Shown here in pieces: positions 1 through 9,000 of a DNA stretch of 64,000 nucleotides (positions are counted from its first letter, which is position 1; each line of letters starts with the position of its first letter). Source of the DNA: Pseudomonadota bacterium. GTDB taxonomy: Bacteria > Pseudomonadota > Gammaproteobacteria > Burkholderiales > Casimicrobiaceae. The notes under the pieces were generated by a model. That model was given only the letters and a program-made list of their open reading frames with translations. It did no database searches and was not told the origin of the DNA. The translations under genes and the position numbers were made by a program. The stretch covers positions 62,001 to 126,000 of the forward strand of contig JAFEDG010000141.1 in NCBI GenBank assembly GCA_018241745.1. The letters are read 5' to 3'.

Positions 1-352
1 ACGCAAGCACCGCGCGCGCCTCTTCCGTCGTGTAGCGCTCGTCGACGCAGGCGACCGGCAGATGGAAGCGGCCGGCGAGTTCGCGCGCAAAGCGCGTGGC
101 GTGGGCCGTCATCGCATGGGCCTCGCCATCCGCGTGGACCGGCAGGCCCACGACGAGTTGCGCAGGCGTCCACGCCGCCACGAGCGTCGCGATGGCGGCG
201 AAGCGCGCGTCGCGCGCCGCTGCTTCGATAGTCGCCAGCGGTTCTGCGGTGCGGGTGAGCGTGTTGCCGACGGCCACGCCAATGCGGCGCGTCCCGCAAT
301 CGAATGCCAGCACGGTGGCGGCGGTAGGGAGGCCGGGACGCGGCGTGCTCAC
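1..352 (-). CDS. ruvX: RuvX/YqgF-family Holliday-junction nuclease-like protein, 3' end cut off
   Basis: Partial gene reading leftwards off the window edge; about 117 of the usual 135-150 residues are present. The N-terminal AFDCGTRRIGVAVGN block (RNase H-like fold, first catalytic Asp) and the later VDERYTTEEA block are the two signature motifs of the YqgF family, whose members act in pre-16S rRNA 5' processing and are annotated as putative Holliday junction resolvases. The start is GTG at 352..350, overlapping the TGA of yqgE (349..351) in a GTGA arrangement, so it is translationally coupled to yqgE. The yqgE-ruvX order is common in proteobacteria. The remaining C-terminus lies outside the window. 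Confidence 0.93.
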   Translation of the reverse strand, partial: MSTPRPGLPTAATVLAFDCGTRRIGVAVGNTLTRTAEPLATIEAAARDARFAAIATLVAAWTPAQLVVGLPVHADGEAHAMTAHATRFARELAGRFHLPVACVDERYTTEEARAVLA

Positions 353-918
353 GCGTGCCCGACGTCCTCGGACAGTTGCGAAAACGCGATGCCGAGCCGC
401 TGCATCGCCGCCGGGAGCCGCGCTTCGGGGGGGACGTCGAACAGCACGTCGGCATCCGCCTCGACCGTCAGCCACGCGTTGGCGGCGATCTCGTCTTCGA
501 GCTGGCCCGCGCCCCACCCGGCATAGCCGAGCGACACGAGCATCGCGGCGGGGCCTTCGCCGCGCGCCGCGGCTTCGAGCACGTCGCGCGACGTCGTGAG
601 GCCAAGGTTGTCGCTGACGGCGAGCGTGGATTGCCAGTTGCCGAGCGGGCGATGCAGAACGAACCCGCGATCCGCGCTCACCGGGCCGCCGAGCAGCACG
701 TGGCGCTCCGCAAGTCCCGCGGGCAGGCCGTCGGTGTCGACGTCGATCTGGCCGTACAACTCGCCAACGGTCAGGTCCGCGGGCTTGTTGACGACCAAGC
801 CGACCGCGCCATCGGCGTTGTGCTCGCAGATGAACGCGAGCGTGTGCGAAAAGCGCGGGTCTGCCATGGCGGGCATGGCAATCAGGAAGTGGTGCGTGAG
901 GTTTACGAGCGCACCCAT
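349..918 (-). CDS. yqgE: YqgE/AlgH family protein
   Basis: 189 residues, the family's normal length (about 185-190). It starts MGALVNLTHHFLIAMPAM and carries FSHTLAFICEHN and GAVGLVVNKP, the strongly conserved blocks of the UPF0301/YqgE-AlgH fold. The biochemical role of the family is unsettled; AlgH was named for an effect on alginate regulation in Pseudomonas. No signal peptide or membrane segment is visible, so it is predicted cytosolic. It is the first gene of a leftward pair with ruvX and is divergent from the photolyase gene, the two starts being only about 22 bases apart, so both promoters must overlap the coding ends. Confidence 0.95.
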   Translation of the reverse strand: MGALVNLTHHFLIAMPAMADPRFSHTLAFICEHNADGAVGLVVNKPADLTVGELYGQIDVDTDGLPAGLAERHVLLGGPVSADRGFVLHRPLGNWQSTLAVSDNLGLTTSRDVLEAAARGEGPAAMLVSLGYAGWGAGQLEDEIAANAWLTVEADADVLFDVPPEARLPAAMQRLGIAFSQLSEDVGHA

Positions 919-940
919 GGCCAGCTATTGTAACGCGACG

Positions 941-2359
941 ATGACGGCGGGTACAGATCACGCAACAACGCGCGGTGGCCGCGCGCTGGTCTGGTTCCGG
1001 CGCGATCTGCGCGACTACGACCACGCCGCGTTGGCCGCGGCGCTGGCCAGGCACGCCGATGTGCACGGCGTGTTCGTGTTCGACCGCGACATCCTCGATG
1101 CGCTGCCGCGCGACGACCGCCGCGTCACGCTGATCCACGCGGCTGTCGTCGAGCTCGCCGACGCGTTCGCCCGCCGCGGCGGCCAGCTCGCCGTCGTCCA
1201 CGGCCACGCGCGCGACGCGCTCCCCGCGGTGGCCGCGGCGCTGGGCGCAGACGTCGTCTACTGGAATCGCGACTACGAGCCTGCAGCGCTTGCACGCGAC
1301 GCGGATGTCGGTGCGGCACTCGCCGCACGCGGCATCGCAGCGCGCAGCGGCAAGGACCAGGTGATCTTCGACACCGACGAAGTCCTGACGGGCACGGGCG
1401 GGCCATACGCGGTGTTCACGCCGTATTACCGACGCTGGCTGGATGCGCTCGACGACGCGGTCGTCGCGCCGCGCAACGCCGGCGGTGCGCTGGCGGGGTT
1501 GCCCGCACGGCTCGCGACCGGGGTGCCATCCCTCGCGGCGCTGGGATTCGACGCCGCGCCCGTGGCAGGCGTCGCCGGCGGCATGCGCGCAGGGGCCCGC
1601 CGGCTTGCCGACTTCCTGACGCGCATTGATGGCTATGCGGCAGCGCGCGACGTGCCGGCGCTGGACGCCACGTCACGGCTGTCCGTCGACCTGCGGTTCG
1701 GGACCGTGGCGGTCCGCGAGCTGGCGCGCGAAGCCCGCCGGCGCGCGCGCGCCCGCAGCGAAGGCGCGTCCACGTGGCTGCGGGAGCTCGCATGGCGGGA
1801 CTTCTTCGCGCAGGTGCTGTGGCACCACCCGCACGTCGTCGACGCGCCGTTCGACCGCGCCTGGCGCCGTCTGCGCTTCCCCGCGCACGACGACCGCTTC
1901 GCCGCGTGGTGCGAAGGCCGCACCGGCTTCCCGCTCGTGGACGCCGCGATGCGCGAGCTCGCGACGACGGGCTTCATGCACAACCGCGTGCGCATGGTGG
2001 TCGCGAGCTTCCTGGTGAAGGACCTGCTCGTCGACTGGCGGCGCGGCGAGCGCTGGTTCGCCGCACAGCTTCTCGACTACGACCTCGCGTCGAACAATGG
2101 CAATTGGCAGTGGGCGGCGTCTACCGGATGCGACGCGCAGCCGTGGTTCCGCATCTTCAATCCGTGGGCGCAGTCGAAGCGCTTCGACCCCGACGGCACG
2201 TACATCCGCCGCCACGTGCCCGAACTTGCGGACGTGCCCGCGGCGGCGTTGCACGCACCGGGCTTGATCGACGTCCCCGGCTACCCGGCGCCGATCGTCG
2301 ACCACGCCGCGGCCCGCACCGCGGCGCTCGCCCTGTACGAGCGGGCGCGGGCGTCATGA
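941..2359 (+). CDS. phrB: Deoxyribodipyrimidine photolyase (class I cryptochrome/photolyase family)
   Basis: 472 residues, matching E. coli PhrB (472). The enzyme repairs cyclobutane pyrimidine dimers with blue/near-UV light. The N-terminal antenna domain begins LVWFRRDLRDYDHAAL. The FAD-binding domain shows WLRELAWRDFFAQVLW, NRVRMVVASFLVKDLL, DYDLASNNGNWQWAASTG and FRIFNPWAQSKRFDPDG, all diagnostic of class I photolyases. The frame is open far upstream, but ATG 941 places the Rossmann-like start correctly; ATG 917 is an alternative that would overlap the yqgE start. Photolyases are part of the RpoE-ChrR regulon in Rhodobacter; I see no TGATCC-type promoter directly upstream here. Confidence 0.95.
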   Translation: MTAGTDHATTRGGRALVWFRRDLRDYDHAALAAALARHADVHGVFVFDRDILDALPRDDRRVTLIHAAVVELADAFARRGGQLAVVHGHARDALPAVAAALGADVVYWNRDYEPAALARDADVGAALAARGIAARSGKDQVIFDTDEVLTGTGGPYAVFTPYYRRWLDALDDAVVAPRNAGGALAGLPARLATGVPSLAALGFDAAPVAGVAGGMRAGARRLADFLTRIDGYAAARDVPALDATSRLSVDLRFGTVAVRELAREARRRARARSEGASTWLRELAWRDFFAQVLWHHPHVVDAPFDRAWRRLRFPAHDDRFAAWCEGRTGFPLVDAAMRELATTGFMHNRVRMVVASFLVKDLLVDWRRGERWFAAQLLDYDLASNNGNWQWAASTGCDAQPWFRIFNPWAQSKRFDPDGTYIRRHVPELADVPAAALHAPGLIDVPGYPAPIVDHAAARTAALALYERARAS

Positions 2360-2650
2360 CCGCGGGCGCCGCCCGCGCCAGCCCGCCGTCACCAGCCCCG
2401 CGAGGGCACCCGCGCCGCCCATCCCCACGAGCGTCGCGAGATCGACGCCATTGCCGACGGGATCGGCCGCATGGCCGATCGCACCGCCGACGGCCACCCG
2501 CGCGAGCAGCGGCGCGAACACCGCGCCCGCCACCACGCCCGTCGCCACGACACCGCGCCAGCGTACGGGCCGCGCACGGCGCAACGCCGCGCCGAGCGCC
2601 GCCGCACCACCCCCGGCCACCGCGGCCACGACGATGCCTCCCGCATCCAT
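2354..2650 (-). CDS. Small hypothetical membrane protein
   Basis: 98 residues rich in Gly, Ala and Val, with three hydrophobic stretches (about residues 4-22, 33-52 and 70-88) separated by short Arg-rich loops, so a small inner-membrane protein is likely. The stop overlaps the end of phrB by six bases in a convergent arrangement. I do not recognise the family. The high-GC background makes false reading frames common, but the alternation of hydrophobic segments with basic loops and the lack of any competing gene on the other strand between 2360 and 2700 support it. Confidence 0.5.
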   Translation of the reverse strand: MDAGGIVVAAVAGGGAAALGAALRRARPVRWRGVVATGVVAGAVFAPLLARVAVGGAIGHAADPVGNGVDLATLVGMGGAGALAGLVTAGWRGRRPRS

Positions 2651-2784
2651 CGAACCCCCTCCCCTCCAACCGCCGCCCGTAGCGCGTCGCGGCGGCCCAG
2701 CATGTGCACAGGCGCGCGCGCGCAGTGCTTGCTAGAGTACGCGGTTTGCACGTCCACGCGTATTGCATCGCAGCGACACCCGCC

Positions 2785-3804
2785 ATGGCCCCGCATTCCT
2801 GCCCACCGTCCTCGCCACCCCGCCGCGTGGCACTGCGCGCGCTGGGCTGCGCAACGGTGGCCGCGCTGCTCGCGCCGCGCGCCGGGCCCGCGCGTGCCGC
2901 CGACGAACCGTGGCCCGCGCGCCCCATCCGCGTCGTCGTGCCCAATCCGCCCGGCGGCTCGATCGACGGCGTGCTGCGGGGCATCGGCCCGCGGGTCGCA
3001 CGCGATCTCGGGCAGCCGATCGTCATCGACAACCGGGGCGGCGCGTCGGGCGCGATCGGCGCCGCGCTGGTCAAGGACAGCGCGCCGGACGGCTATACGC
3101 TGCTCGCGGCGTCGACGTCCACCAACGTGCTCACGCCGCGCGTCATCCCCAACGCGCAGTACGACGGCGTCGCGGACTTCGTGCCGATCGTCAACCTCGC
3201 GTACACGATGAAGATGGTCGTCGTGAACCCCGCTTTGCCCGTGCACACGCTGGGCGAGTTCATCGCATACGCGAGGGCGCGGCCGGGCCAGATCGATTAC
3301 GCGTCGACCGGCAAGGGCTCGTCGTCCCAGATCGACGCGGAGATGTTCTGCGAGCGCGCGGGCATCCGGCTGCGCGAGATCCCGTACCGGGGGCCGTCGC
3401 AGGCGACGCTGGCGCTCGTCGCCGGCGAAGTGCAGGTGAGCTTCAACAGCGTGACCGCGGGAATCGGCGCCGTGCGCGGCGGCCAGGTGCGCCCGCTTGC
3501 CGTCATCGCGAAGGCGCGCACGCCACTGTTACCCGACGTGCCCACGGTCGCGGAAGCCGGCCTGCCCGACCTCGAGATCCGCACGTGGATCGGCCTCGTG
3601 GCGCCGAAAGGCACGCCGCCGGCCGTGGTGGCGACGTTGAACCGGGCGTTCAACGCGGCACTTGCGGATCCGGCGACACTCGCGTGGATGGCCGACCAGG
3701 CGTGGGAGCCGATCGGCGGCAGCCCGGAGTCGTTCGCACGGACGCTGGCGGACGACGACGCGCGTTTCGCCGCCGAGATTCGCAAGCTGGGATTGCGGGA
3801 TTGA
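2785..3804 (+). CDS. Bug/TctC-family periplasmic solute-binding protein
   Basis: 339 residues. A twin-arginine-looking basic start (PPRRVALRALG) and hydrophobic segment ending PARAA form a secretion signal. The mature protein has the Bug-family blocks PIRVVVPNPPGGSIDG, IVIDNRGGASGAIG and DGYTLL, then YASTGKGSSSQ and LLPDVPTVAEAG. Bug proteins bind carboxylates and related organic anions in the periplasm and are greatly expanded in Burkholderiales. ATG 2785 was chosen because it directly precedes the signal peptide; the frame is open from 2704. No TctA/TctB membrane genes are adjacent, so it is an orphan receptor. An ATP-grasp gene follows 25 bases downstream. Confidence 0.9.
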   Translation: MAPHSCPPSSPPRRVALRALGCATVAALLAPRAGPARAADEPWPARPIRVVVPNPPGGSIDGVLRGIGPRVARDLGQPIVIDNRGGASGAIGAALVKDSAPDGYTLLAASTSTNVLTPRVIPNAQYDGVADFVPIVNLAYTMKMVVVNPALPVHTLGEFIAYARARPGQIDYASTGKGSSSQIDAEMFCERAGIRLREIPYRGPSQATLALVAGEVQVSFNSVTAGIGAVRGGQVRPLAVIAKARTPLLPDVPTVAEAGLPDLEIRTWIGLVAPKGTPPAVVATLNRAFNAALADPATLAWMADQAWEPIGGSPESFARTLADDDARFAAEIRKLGLRD

Positions 3805-3829
3805 ACACGATGAACATGACGGACGCTCG

Positions 3830-5035
3830 ATGAACCTGCCGCCGGTGATGTCCACCGTGCTGGTCGTCGCCGTGGGCGAAGACCACGTCGCGCCGGCGCG
3901 GATGCCGCGCGAACTGCGGCGCGCCGGCTGCCGTGTCGCGATGCTCGCGCCGCGCGACAGCTACGCGACGATGACGCAGTACATCGAGAAGCTCGCGTTC
4001 CTGAAGCCGACGCTCGGCTACCGAGCCGCGTTGTCGGTGGTCGACGCGGCACTCCGCGAATTCCGGCCCGAACAGATCCTGCCCGCCGACGACGGCGTGC
4101 TGCTGGCGTTGATGCGCGGGGCCTGCGAATGCGCCGAGGCGGCGGCGACGCCGGTGACCGCGGGGCCCGACGCGATGGCCACGGGGAGCACGCCGCGGCC
4201 GCTGTGGCCGGAGGTCGCGGCAATGGTCGAGCGCTCGCTGGGCCCGCATGCGCACTACGTGGAAAGCGTCGACAAGGTACGCCTCGTGGATGTCGCGCGC
4301 CGGGCCGGCCTCGATGTGCCCGCCGGCGATGGGGCGGCGACGGGCGTCGAAGCAGTCGCCATCGCGAAGCGGCTCGGCTACCCGGTCGTCGTGCGCCCGG
4401 CGGTCGGCAGCGGCAGCCGCGGCGTGGCGATCTGCCACACCGACGACGACGTCGTGCGCGCGATGGCTGCGCTGCCGCCGGTGGACGCGCGCACGTGGCC
4501 GCAGCCCGCCGCGCCCGCGCTCGTGCAGGCCTTCCTCGCCGGCACCCGCTACAACCGCGCGACGGCGTCATGGCAGGGTCGCGAGCTGACCGGCTACACG
4601 CGCACGGCGCTGCAGCGGCGTGACGAGCTCAGCGCAGGCACCGTGTCGCGCTTCGTGAGCCATCCCGCGATCGCGGACGCAACGGCGCGCCTCGCCGCCG
4701 CATTGCAAGTCAGCGGCTTCGCGGGCGTGCAGTTCATCGACGATCCGGCGACCGGCCGGCCGTGCCTGATCGAGATCAACCGCCGGATGGTTCCAGCAAC
4801 GCACGCGGGCCGTTACGTCGGCATCGACGTCGCGGCCGCGTGGGCAGGCGCGCTGCACGGGTACGAATGGACAGGCCCGCGCGACATGGCGCCGGAGCGC
4901 GCCACCACAATGGCGCTGTTCCCCCAGGAGTGGAAGCGCGACCCGCAGAGTGCGCACCTGACGACGCTGCCCGTCGACGCGCCGTGGGACGACCCGCTGC
5001 TGTTCGCGACGATGCTGGGGCTCGCGCGGCGCTAG
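3830..5035 (+). CDS. ATP-grasp domain carboxylate-amine/thiol ligase-like protein
   Basis: 401 residues. The central ATP-grasp lid carries YPVVVRPAVGSGSRGVAI (ATP-binding Gly-rich loop) and the C-terminal half carries GVQFIDDPATGRPCLIEIN followed by RR, the Mg-ATP binding acidic/Asn region of the fold. The N-terminal 100 residues look like a pre-ATP-grasp domain (MSTVLVVAVGEDHVAPARM). The substrate cannot be read from sequence; relatives ligate a carboxylate to an amine or modify carrier molecules. ATG 3830 follows the Bug gene by 25 bases and probably shares its transcript. It converges with the lipoprotein gene at 5070. Confidence 0.8.
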   Translation: MNLPPVMSTVLVVAVGEDHVAPARMPRELRRAGCRVAMLAPRDSYATMTQYIEKLAFLKPTLGYRAALSVVDAALREFRPEQILPADDGVLLALMRGACECAEAAATPVTAGPDAMATGSTPRPLWPEVAAMVERSLGPHAHYVESVDKVRLVDVARRAGLDVPAGDGAATGVEAVAIAKRLGYPVVVRPAVGSGSRGVAICHTDDDVVRAMAALPPVDARTWPQPAAPALVQAFLAGTRYNRATASWQGRELTGYTRTALQRRDELSAGTVSRFVSHPAIADATARLAAALQVSGFAGVQFIDDPATGRPCLIEINRRMVPATHAGRYVGIDVAAAWAGALHGYEWTGPRDMAPERATTMALFPQEWKRDPQSAHLTTLPVDAPWDDPLLFATMLGLARR

Positions 5036-5069
5036 GCGCGCGACGGCCCCTGCTCAACGAAGGCGACCG

Positions 5070-5513
5070 CTACGGGGTCACTGCACGCGTATCCGCCATC
5101 TCCTTCTCGGCCACGGCGGGATCGATGAGCTCGGGGTACACGTGCCCTACGAAGAAACCCATGCCGAGGTTGAGCTTCACGTAGCGGATCTGGCCTGGCT
5201 CCAGCGTCAGCGACAACGTGCGTTCGACTTCCGTGTTCGTCGACACGACATAGGTACCGGGCTTGCGATCGACGTAAAAGTAGCCGTTGGGTACCGCGCG
5301 GCCGACGACCTCGCCGTTCACCTTCACCTCCGGCTGGACCGCCGCTCCGAGCAGCATCGTGCGGTAGAAGTAGATGCGTCCCAGCGCGGGATCGAGCTTG
5401 GCCGGCCCTTGCGCCGCGGACTGGCTGTCTGCGAACTTCTGTCCCGTCGTGGCGCAGCTCGCGAGCAGCAACGCGAACACCGACAATGCGACAATGCGAC
5501 CCCATGCCTTCAT
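5070..5513 (-). CDS. DUF2846-type lipoprotein
   Basis: 147 residues. The signal peptide ends in a clear lipobox, LLASC, with the lipidated Cys at residue 20. The mature part, with GRIYFYRTMLLGAAVQPEV, PNGYFYVDRKPGTYVV and RYVKLNLGMGFFVGHVYPEL, matches the DUF2846 family of small beta-rich envelope proteins. ATG 5513 is the start that puts the lipobox at the right distance; the frame is open further upstream without a signal. It is followed on the same strand by, and probably co-transcribed with, the lipoprotein gene at 5551-5937, 37 bases upstream of it. Function unknown. Confidence 0.82.
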   Translation of the reverse strand: MKAWGRIVALSVFALLLASCATTGQKFADSQSAAQGPAKLDPALGRIYFYRTMLLGAAVQPEVKVNGEVVGRAVPNGYFYVDRKPGTYVVSTNTEVERTLSLTLEPGQIRYVKLNLGMGFFVGHVYPELIDPAVAEKEMADTRAVTP

Positions 5514-5550
5514 GTATGCCCCTCGATGTTGGAAACCACCGTTGCGGACT

Positions 5551-5937
5551 TCAGGCGCCGGCGACCGACAGCGCGACCGTCGGGTCCAGCGGTGTGAACG
5601 TCTTCTCGACGGGAAGGTAGAACCCCACGACCACCGCGTCGCGGACCACGATGTACGCCTCATGGATGTTCGACGCTTCGACCGTCAGCACCTGGTCCGG
5701 CGACCGGTACACATCGCCCTGCGTGATGCGCAGCACGTAGGTCCAGTGCGAGCCCGCGCGCAGCTTGCGGGTATAGCCGTAGGCGAGGCGCAGATCGGCG
5801 TCCTGCCTCAGCATGATGGGCGCGTGGACCTGGCTGTCGGCGACGATCGTGGTGGGTTGCTGCGGGACATGCGCGAGGTCGAATGCGCAGCCGGACAGCA
5901 GCAGGCACAGGCCGCCGGCGACGGCGTCGCGCACCAT
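5551..5937 (-). CDS. Small hypothetical lipoprotein
   Basis: 128 residues starting at ATG 5937, with a short signal ending LLLSGC (lipidated Cys 17). The mature part has tracts typical of secreted beta-sandwich proteins (THWTYVLRITQGDVYRS-like region, VVVRDAVVVGFYLPVEKTFTPL). An upstream in-frame ATG at 6006 would put 23 polar residues before the signal and is less likely. The theme of an outer-surface value presented in a beta-sheet is shared with the neighbouring DUF2846 lipoprotein, and the two may be paired; I do not recognise a named family. Confidence 0.7.
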   Translation of the reverse strand: MVRDAVAGGLCLLLSGCAFDLAHVPQQPTTIVADSQVHAPIMLRQDADLRLAYGYTRKLRAGSHWTYVLRITQGDVYRSPDQVLTVEASNIHEAYIVVRDAVVVGFYLPVEKTFTPLDPTVALSVAGA

Positions 5938-6031
5938 GTCAGTGTAGCGCCGGGTTGTCGCGGGAGGCTTCCGCAGGACCACGCCGGGCCGGTCGTCGCT
6001 CGTCATGGGACCGGTCGGCGCCCTGCCGCAG

Positions 6032-9000
6032 CTAGCGGATCACCGCGATGTCGAGCATCTCCCGCAGGTGCTTCAACAGCTCGTCTTCCTGGTACGGCTT
6101 GCCGAGATAGAGGTCGACACCCAGCTCGCGCGCGCGGCTGCGGTGCTTCTCGGCCGTGCGCGACGTGATCATGATGATCGGGATGTGCGCGTTGGCCGCG
6201 TCCGCCTTCAGTGTCTTCGCGAATTCGAAGCCGTCCATCCGCGGCATCTCGATGTCGAGCAGGATGACGTCGGGACGCTCCTCGGCTACGCGGTCGAGTG
6301 CATCGATGCCGTCCTTGGCCGTCGCCACGGCGAAGCCCTCGCGCTGCAACAGGCGGCTCGTGATCTTGCGCACCGTCAGCGAGTCGTCGACGATCAGCAC
6401 GAGCGGCAGCGTGCCACCCTGCGGGCGCGACATGCGAAGCGGCGCACCGGCGCTGTCGGTGGACGACGCGACGACCCGCTCGGTGTCGTGCTCCTCGACG
6501 ATCACGTCGGCCCGTTGCGCGAGCTGCACCGGGTTGAGGATCAGCACGATCTCGCCGTTGCCGAGGACCGTCGCGCCCGAGATGCCGGACACGCGGGCGA
6601 GCTGCGGCCCGATGTTCTTGACGACGATTTCCTGGTTGCCGACCATTTCGTCGACGTGGATCGCCGCGACCGACGTACCGCTCTTCACGAGCAGCACGGG
6701 GTTGTAGCGCAGCGTCTCGGGATTGTGCGTCGCGTCGCCCAGGAGGCGCGGCAGGTAGTGGAACGGGTAGTCGACGCCCTGCCACGCCACCTTCCGCTCG
6801 ACGTACAGGTTGACGAGCTGCTCGGCCTTGACCTGCTGCACCTGCTCGACCATCGGCGCGGGCAGCGCCCACAGGCGGCCGCCGGCGCGCACGAGTACCG
6901 CCTGCGCGATGGCGAGCGTCAACGGCAGGTACAGCGTGAACGTGGAGCCCTTGCCAGGCGTCGAGGCCACGTCCACGCGGCCGCCCAGCGCGTTGATCTC
7001 GTTGCGCACGACGTCCATGCCGATGCCGCGGCCCGAGATCTGCGTGACCTTGGACGCCGTCGAGAACCCGGGCTTGAACAGGCATTCCATCAGTTGGGCG
7101 TCGGTCGGCGTCGCGTCAGCCGCGACCATGCCGAGCGCCGTCGCGCGCTGGCGGACCTTGGCGAGGTCGATGCCGGCGCCGTCGTCCTTCAGCGCGATCA
7201 CCACTTCGTTGCCCTGCTGCCGCACCGTCAGCGTGATCTCGCCCGTTTCGCTCTTGCCCGCGGCGCGGCGCGCGGCGCGCGATTCGAGGCCGTGATCCAG
7301 CGCGTTGCGCAGCAGGTGCTCGAGCGGGCCGACGAGCTTCTCCAGCACCGAGCGGTCGAGCTCGACCTGCGCGCCGGAAATCTCGAGGTTGGCGCGCTTG
7401 TCGAGCTCGCGCGCGGTGGCGCGCAGGATGCGGTACAGCCGCTCCGACACGCTGCCGAAAGGCACGGTACGAATCGCGAACAGCTTCTGCTGCACTTCGC
7501 GCGACAGCCGCGCCTGCGCGACCAGCGCAGCGTCGGCGTCGTCGAGGTTCTTGAGCAGCGACTGCTGGACCGTCGACACGTCGTTGACGCCTTCCGCCAG
7601 CGAGCGCGTCAGCTCCTGGAAGCGCGTGTAGCGGTCGAACTCGAGCGGGTCGAAGCCTTCCTTGTCCTGGTAGGCGCTCATCCGCGACTGGATCTGCGAC
7701 TCCGCCTGGATCTCGATCTCGCGCACCTGCGTACGCAAGCGGATCACGCTGCCCGTCAGTTCGAGCAGGTTGGCCTTCAGCGTGCGCAGCTCGCCTTCGA
7801 CGCGGGCACGGGCGATCGCCACTTCGCCGGCTTCGTTGACGAGCTTGTCGACGGTGTCGGCGCGTACCCGCAGCATCGCGTGCGCGCCTGCTTCCGCCGC
7901 GTGCTCGGGCGGGGCGAGGGTCGCGGCGAGTGGCGCGGCCGTCGACGACGCCGGCGCGGCCGGGGCCGGTCCGCCGGCTGGCGTGGCGACGGCCGTCGGC
8001 GCCACCGCGTCTGGCGGCGGGACCTCGTAGGCCGGGCCGCCTTCGGCTTCGCCTTCCGCCCGCGCGGCAGCGGCCGCGGCTTCGGCTTCGGCGACCCATG
8101 GCAGCGACGTGTTCACCTCGCCTTCGCGCAAGCGGTCGAGCACGAACGCGATGTTGTCGAGATCGGTATCCAGCGCCTCGAACAGCGCCGGTGTCGCGGC
8201 GGCCGGGCTTTCGCCGTCCACGAGTCGCGATTCCATCAGGTGCGCGAGTTCGCCGAGCCGCATCGCGCCGGCCATCCGCGCGCTGCCCTTGAACGTGTGC
8301 AACGTGCGGCGCAGCTCCTGCGCATGCTCGGTGGCCGCGGGCGTCCGGCGCCACGCGCGAAGGCCCTCGCCTGCCTGCGGAAACAGGTCCGCGGCCTCCT
8401 CGAGGAAGATCGGCAGCACATCCGCCTCGACTTCGTCGCGGATGCCGGCGAGCGGGTCCACCGGCGCTGCCAGGACGGCCGGCAGCACGTCCACGCTCGA
8501 AGGTGCCGGCGCGGCGGCCGCAGCGGCGGCCATCACCGGGGCGGGCGGTTCGACGGGCGTGACGACGGTGAGCACCGGCGACACCGCAGCCGGCAGCTCG
8601 ATGCCGGCCGGCGCTGTCGACGCGTCCGCGCGCTCCTCGCCGGACAAAGCGTCCGGCGCATCGTGGGCGTCGCCGTCGATCGCGACGAGTTGCGGCCGCA
8701 CACCATGCTCCGCAGCGGATTCGCGGTCGGCGTCGGCCTCGGCGCGCGATTCAGCGTCGCCGCCGCCCGTGTCGGCGGTCCGCGCGGCCACATCCTGCCG
8801 CAGCGCCTCGAGTTCGACGCCGACTTCGTCGGCTTCCTGCTGCTCGGCCGCGGTGAATGCCGCGCGCTGCTTGATTCGCGCCACCAGCGCGTCCAGCGCA
8901 GCGACGGCGCGGGCCAGCACCGGCTGCGCGTGCGATGGCAACGGCGGCGCGTGCTCCGCGAGAGCGCTCAGCGCGAGCTCGAGCGACTTGGCCGTGGCCG

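Noticed and set aside
941..2359. Photolyase as a member of the RpoE-ChrR regulon
   Set aside because: Photolyases are in that regulon in Rhodobacter, but no TGATCC-N17/18-TA element occurs in the short gap upstream of this gene.
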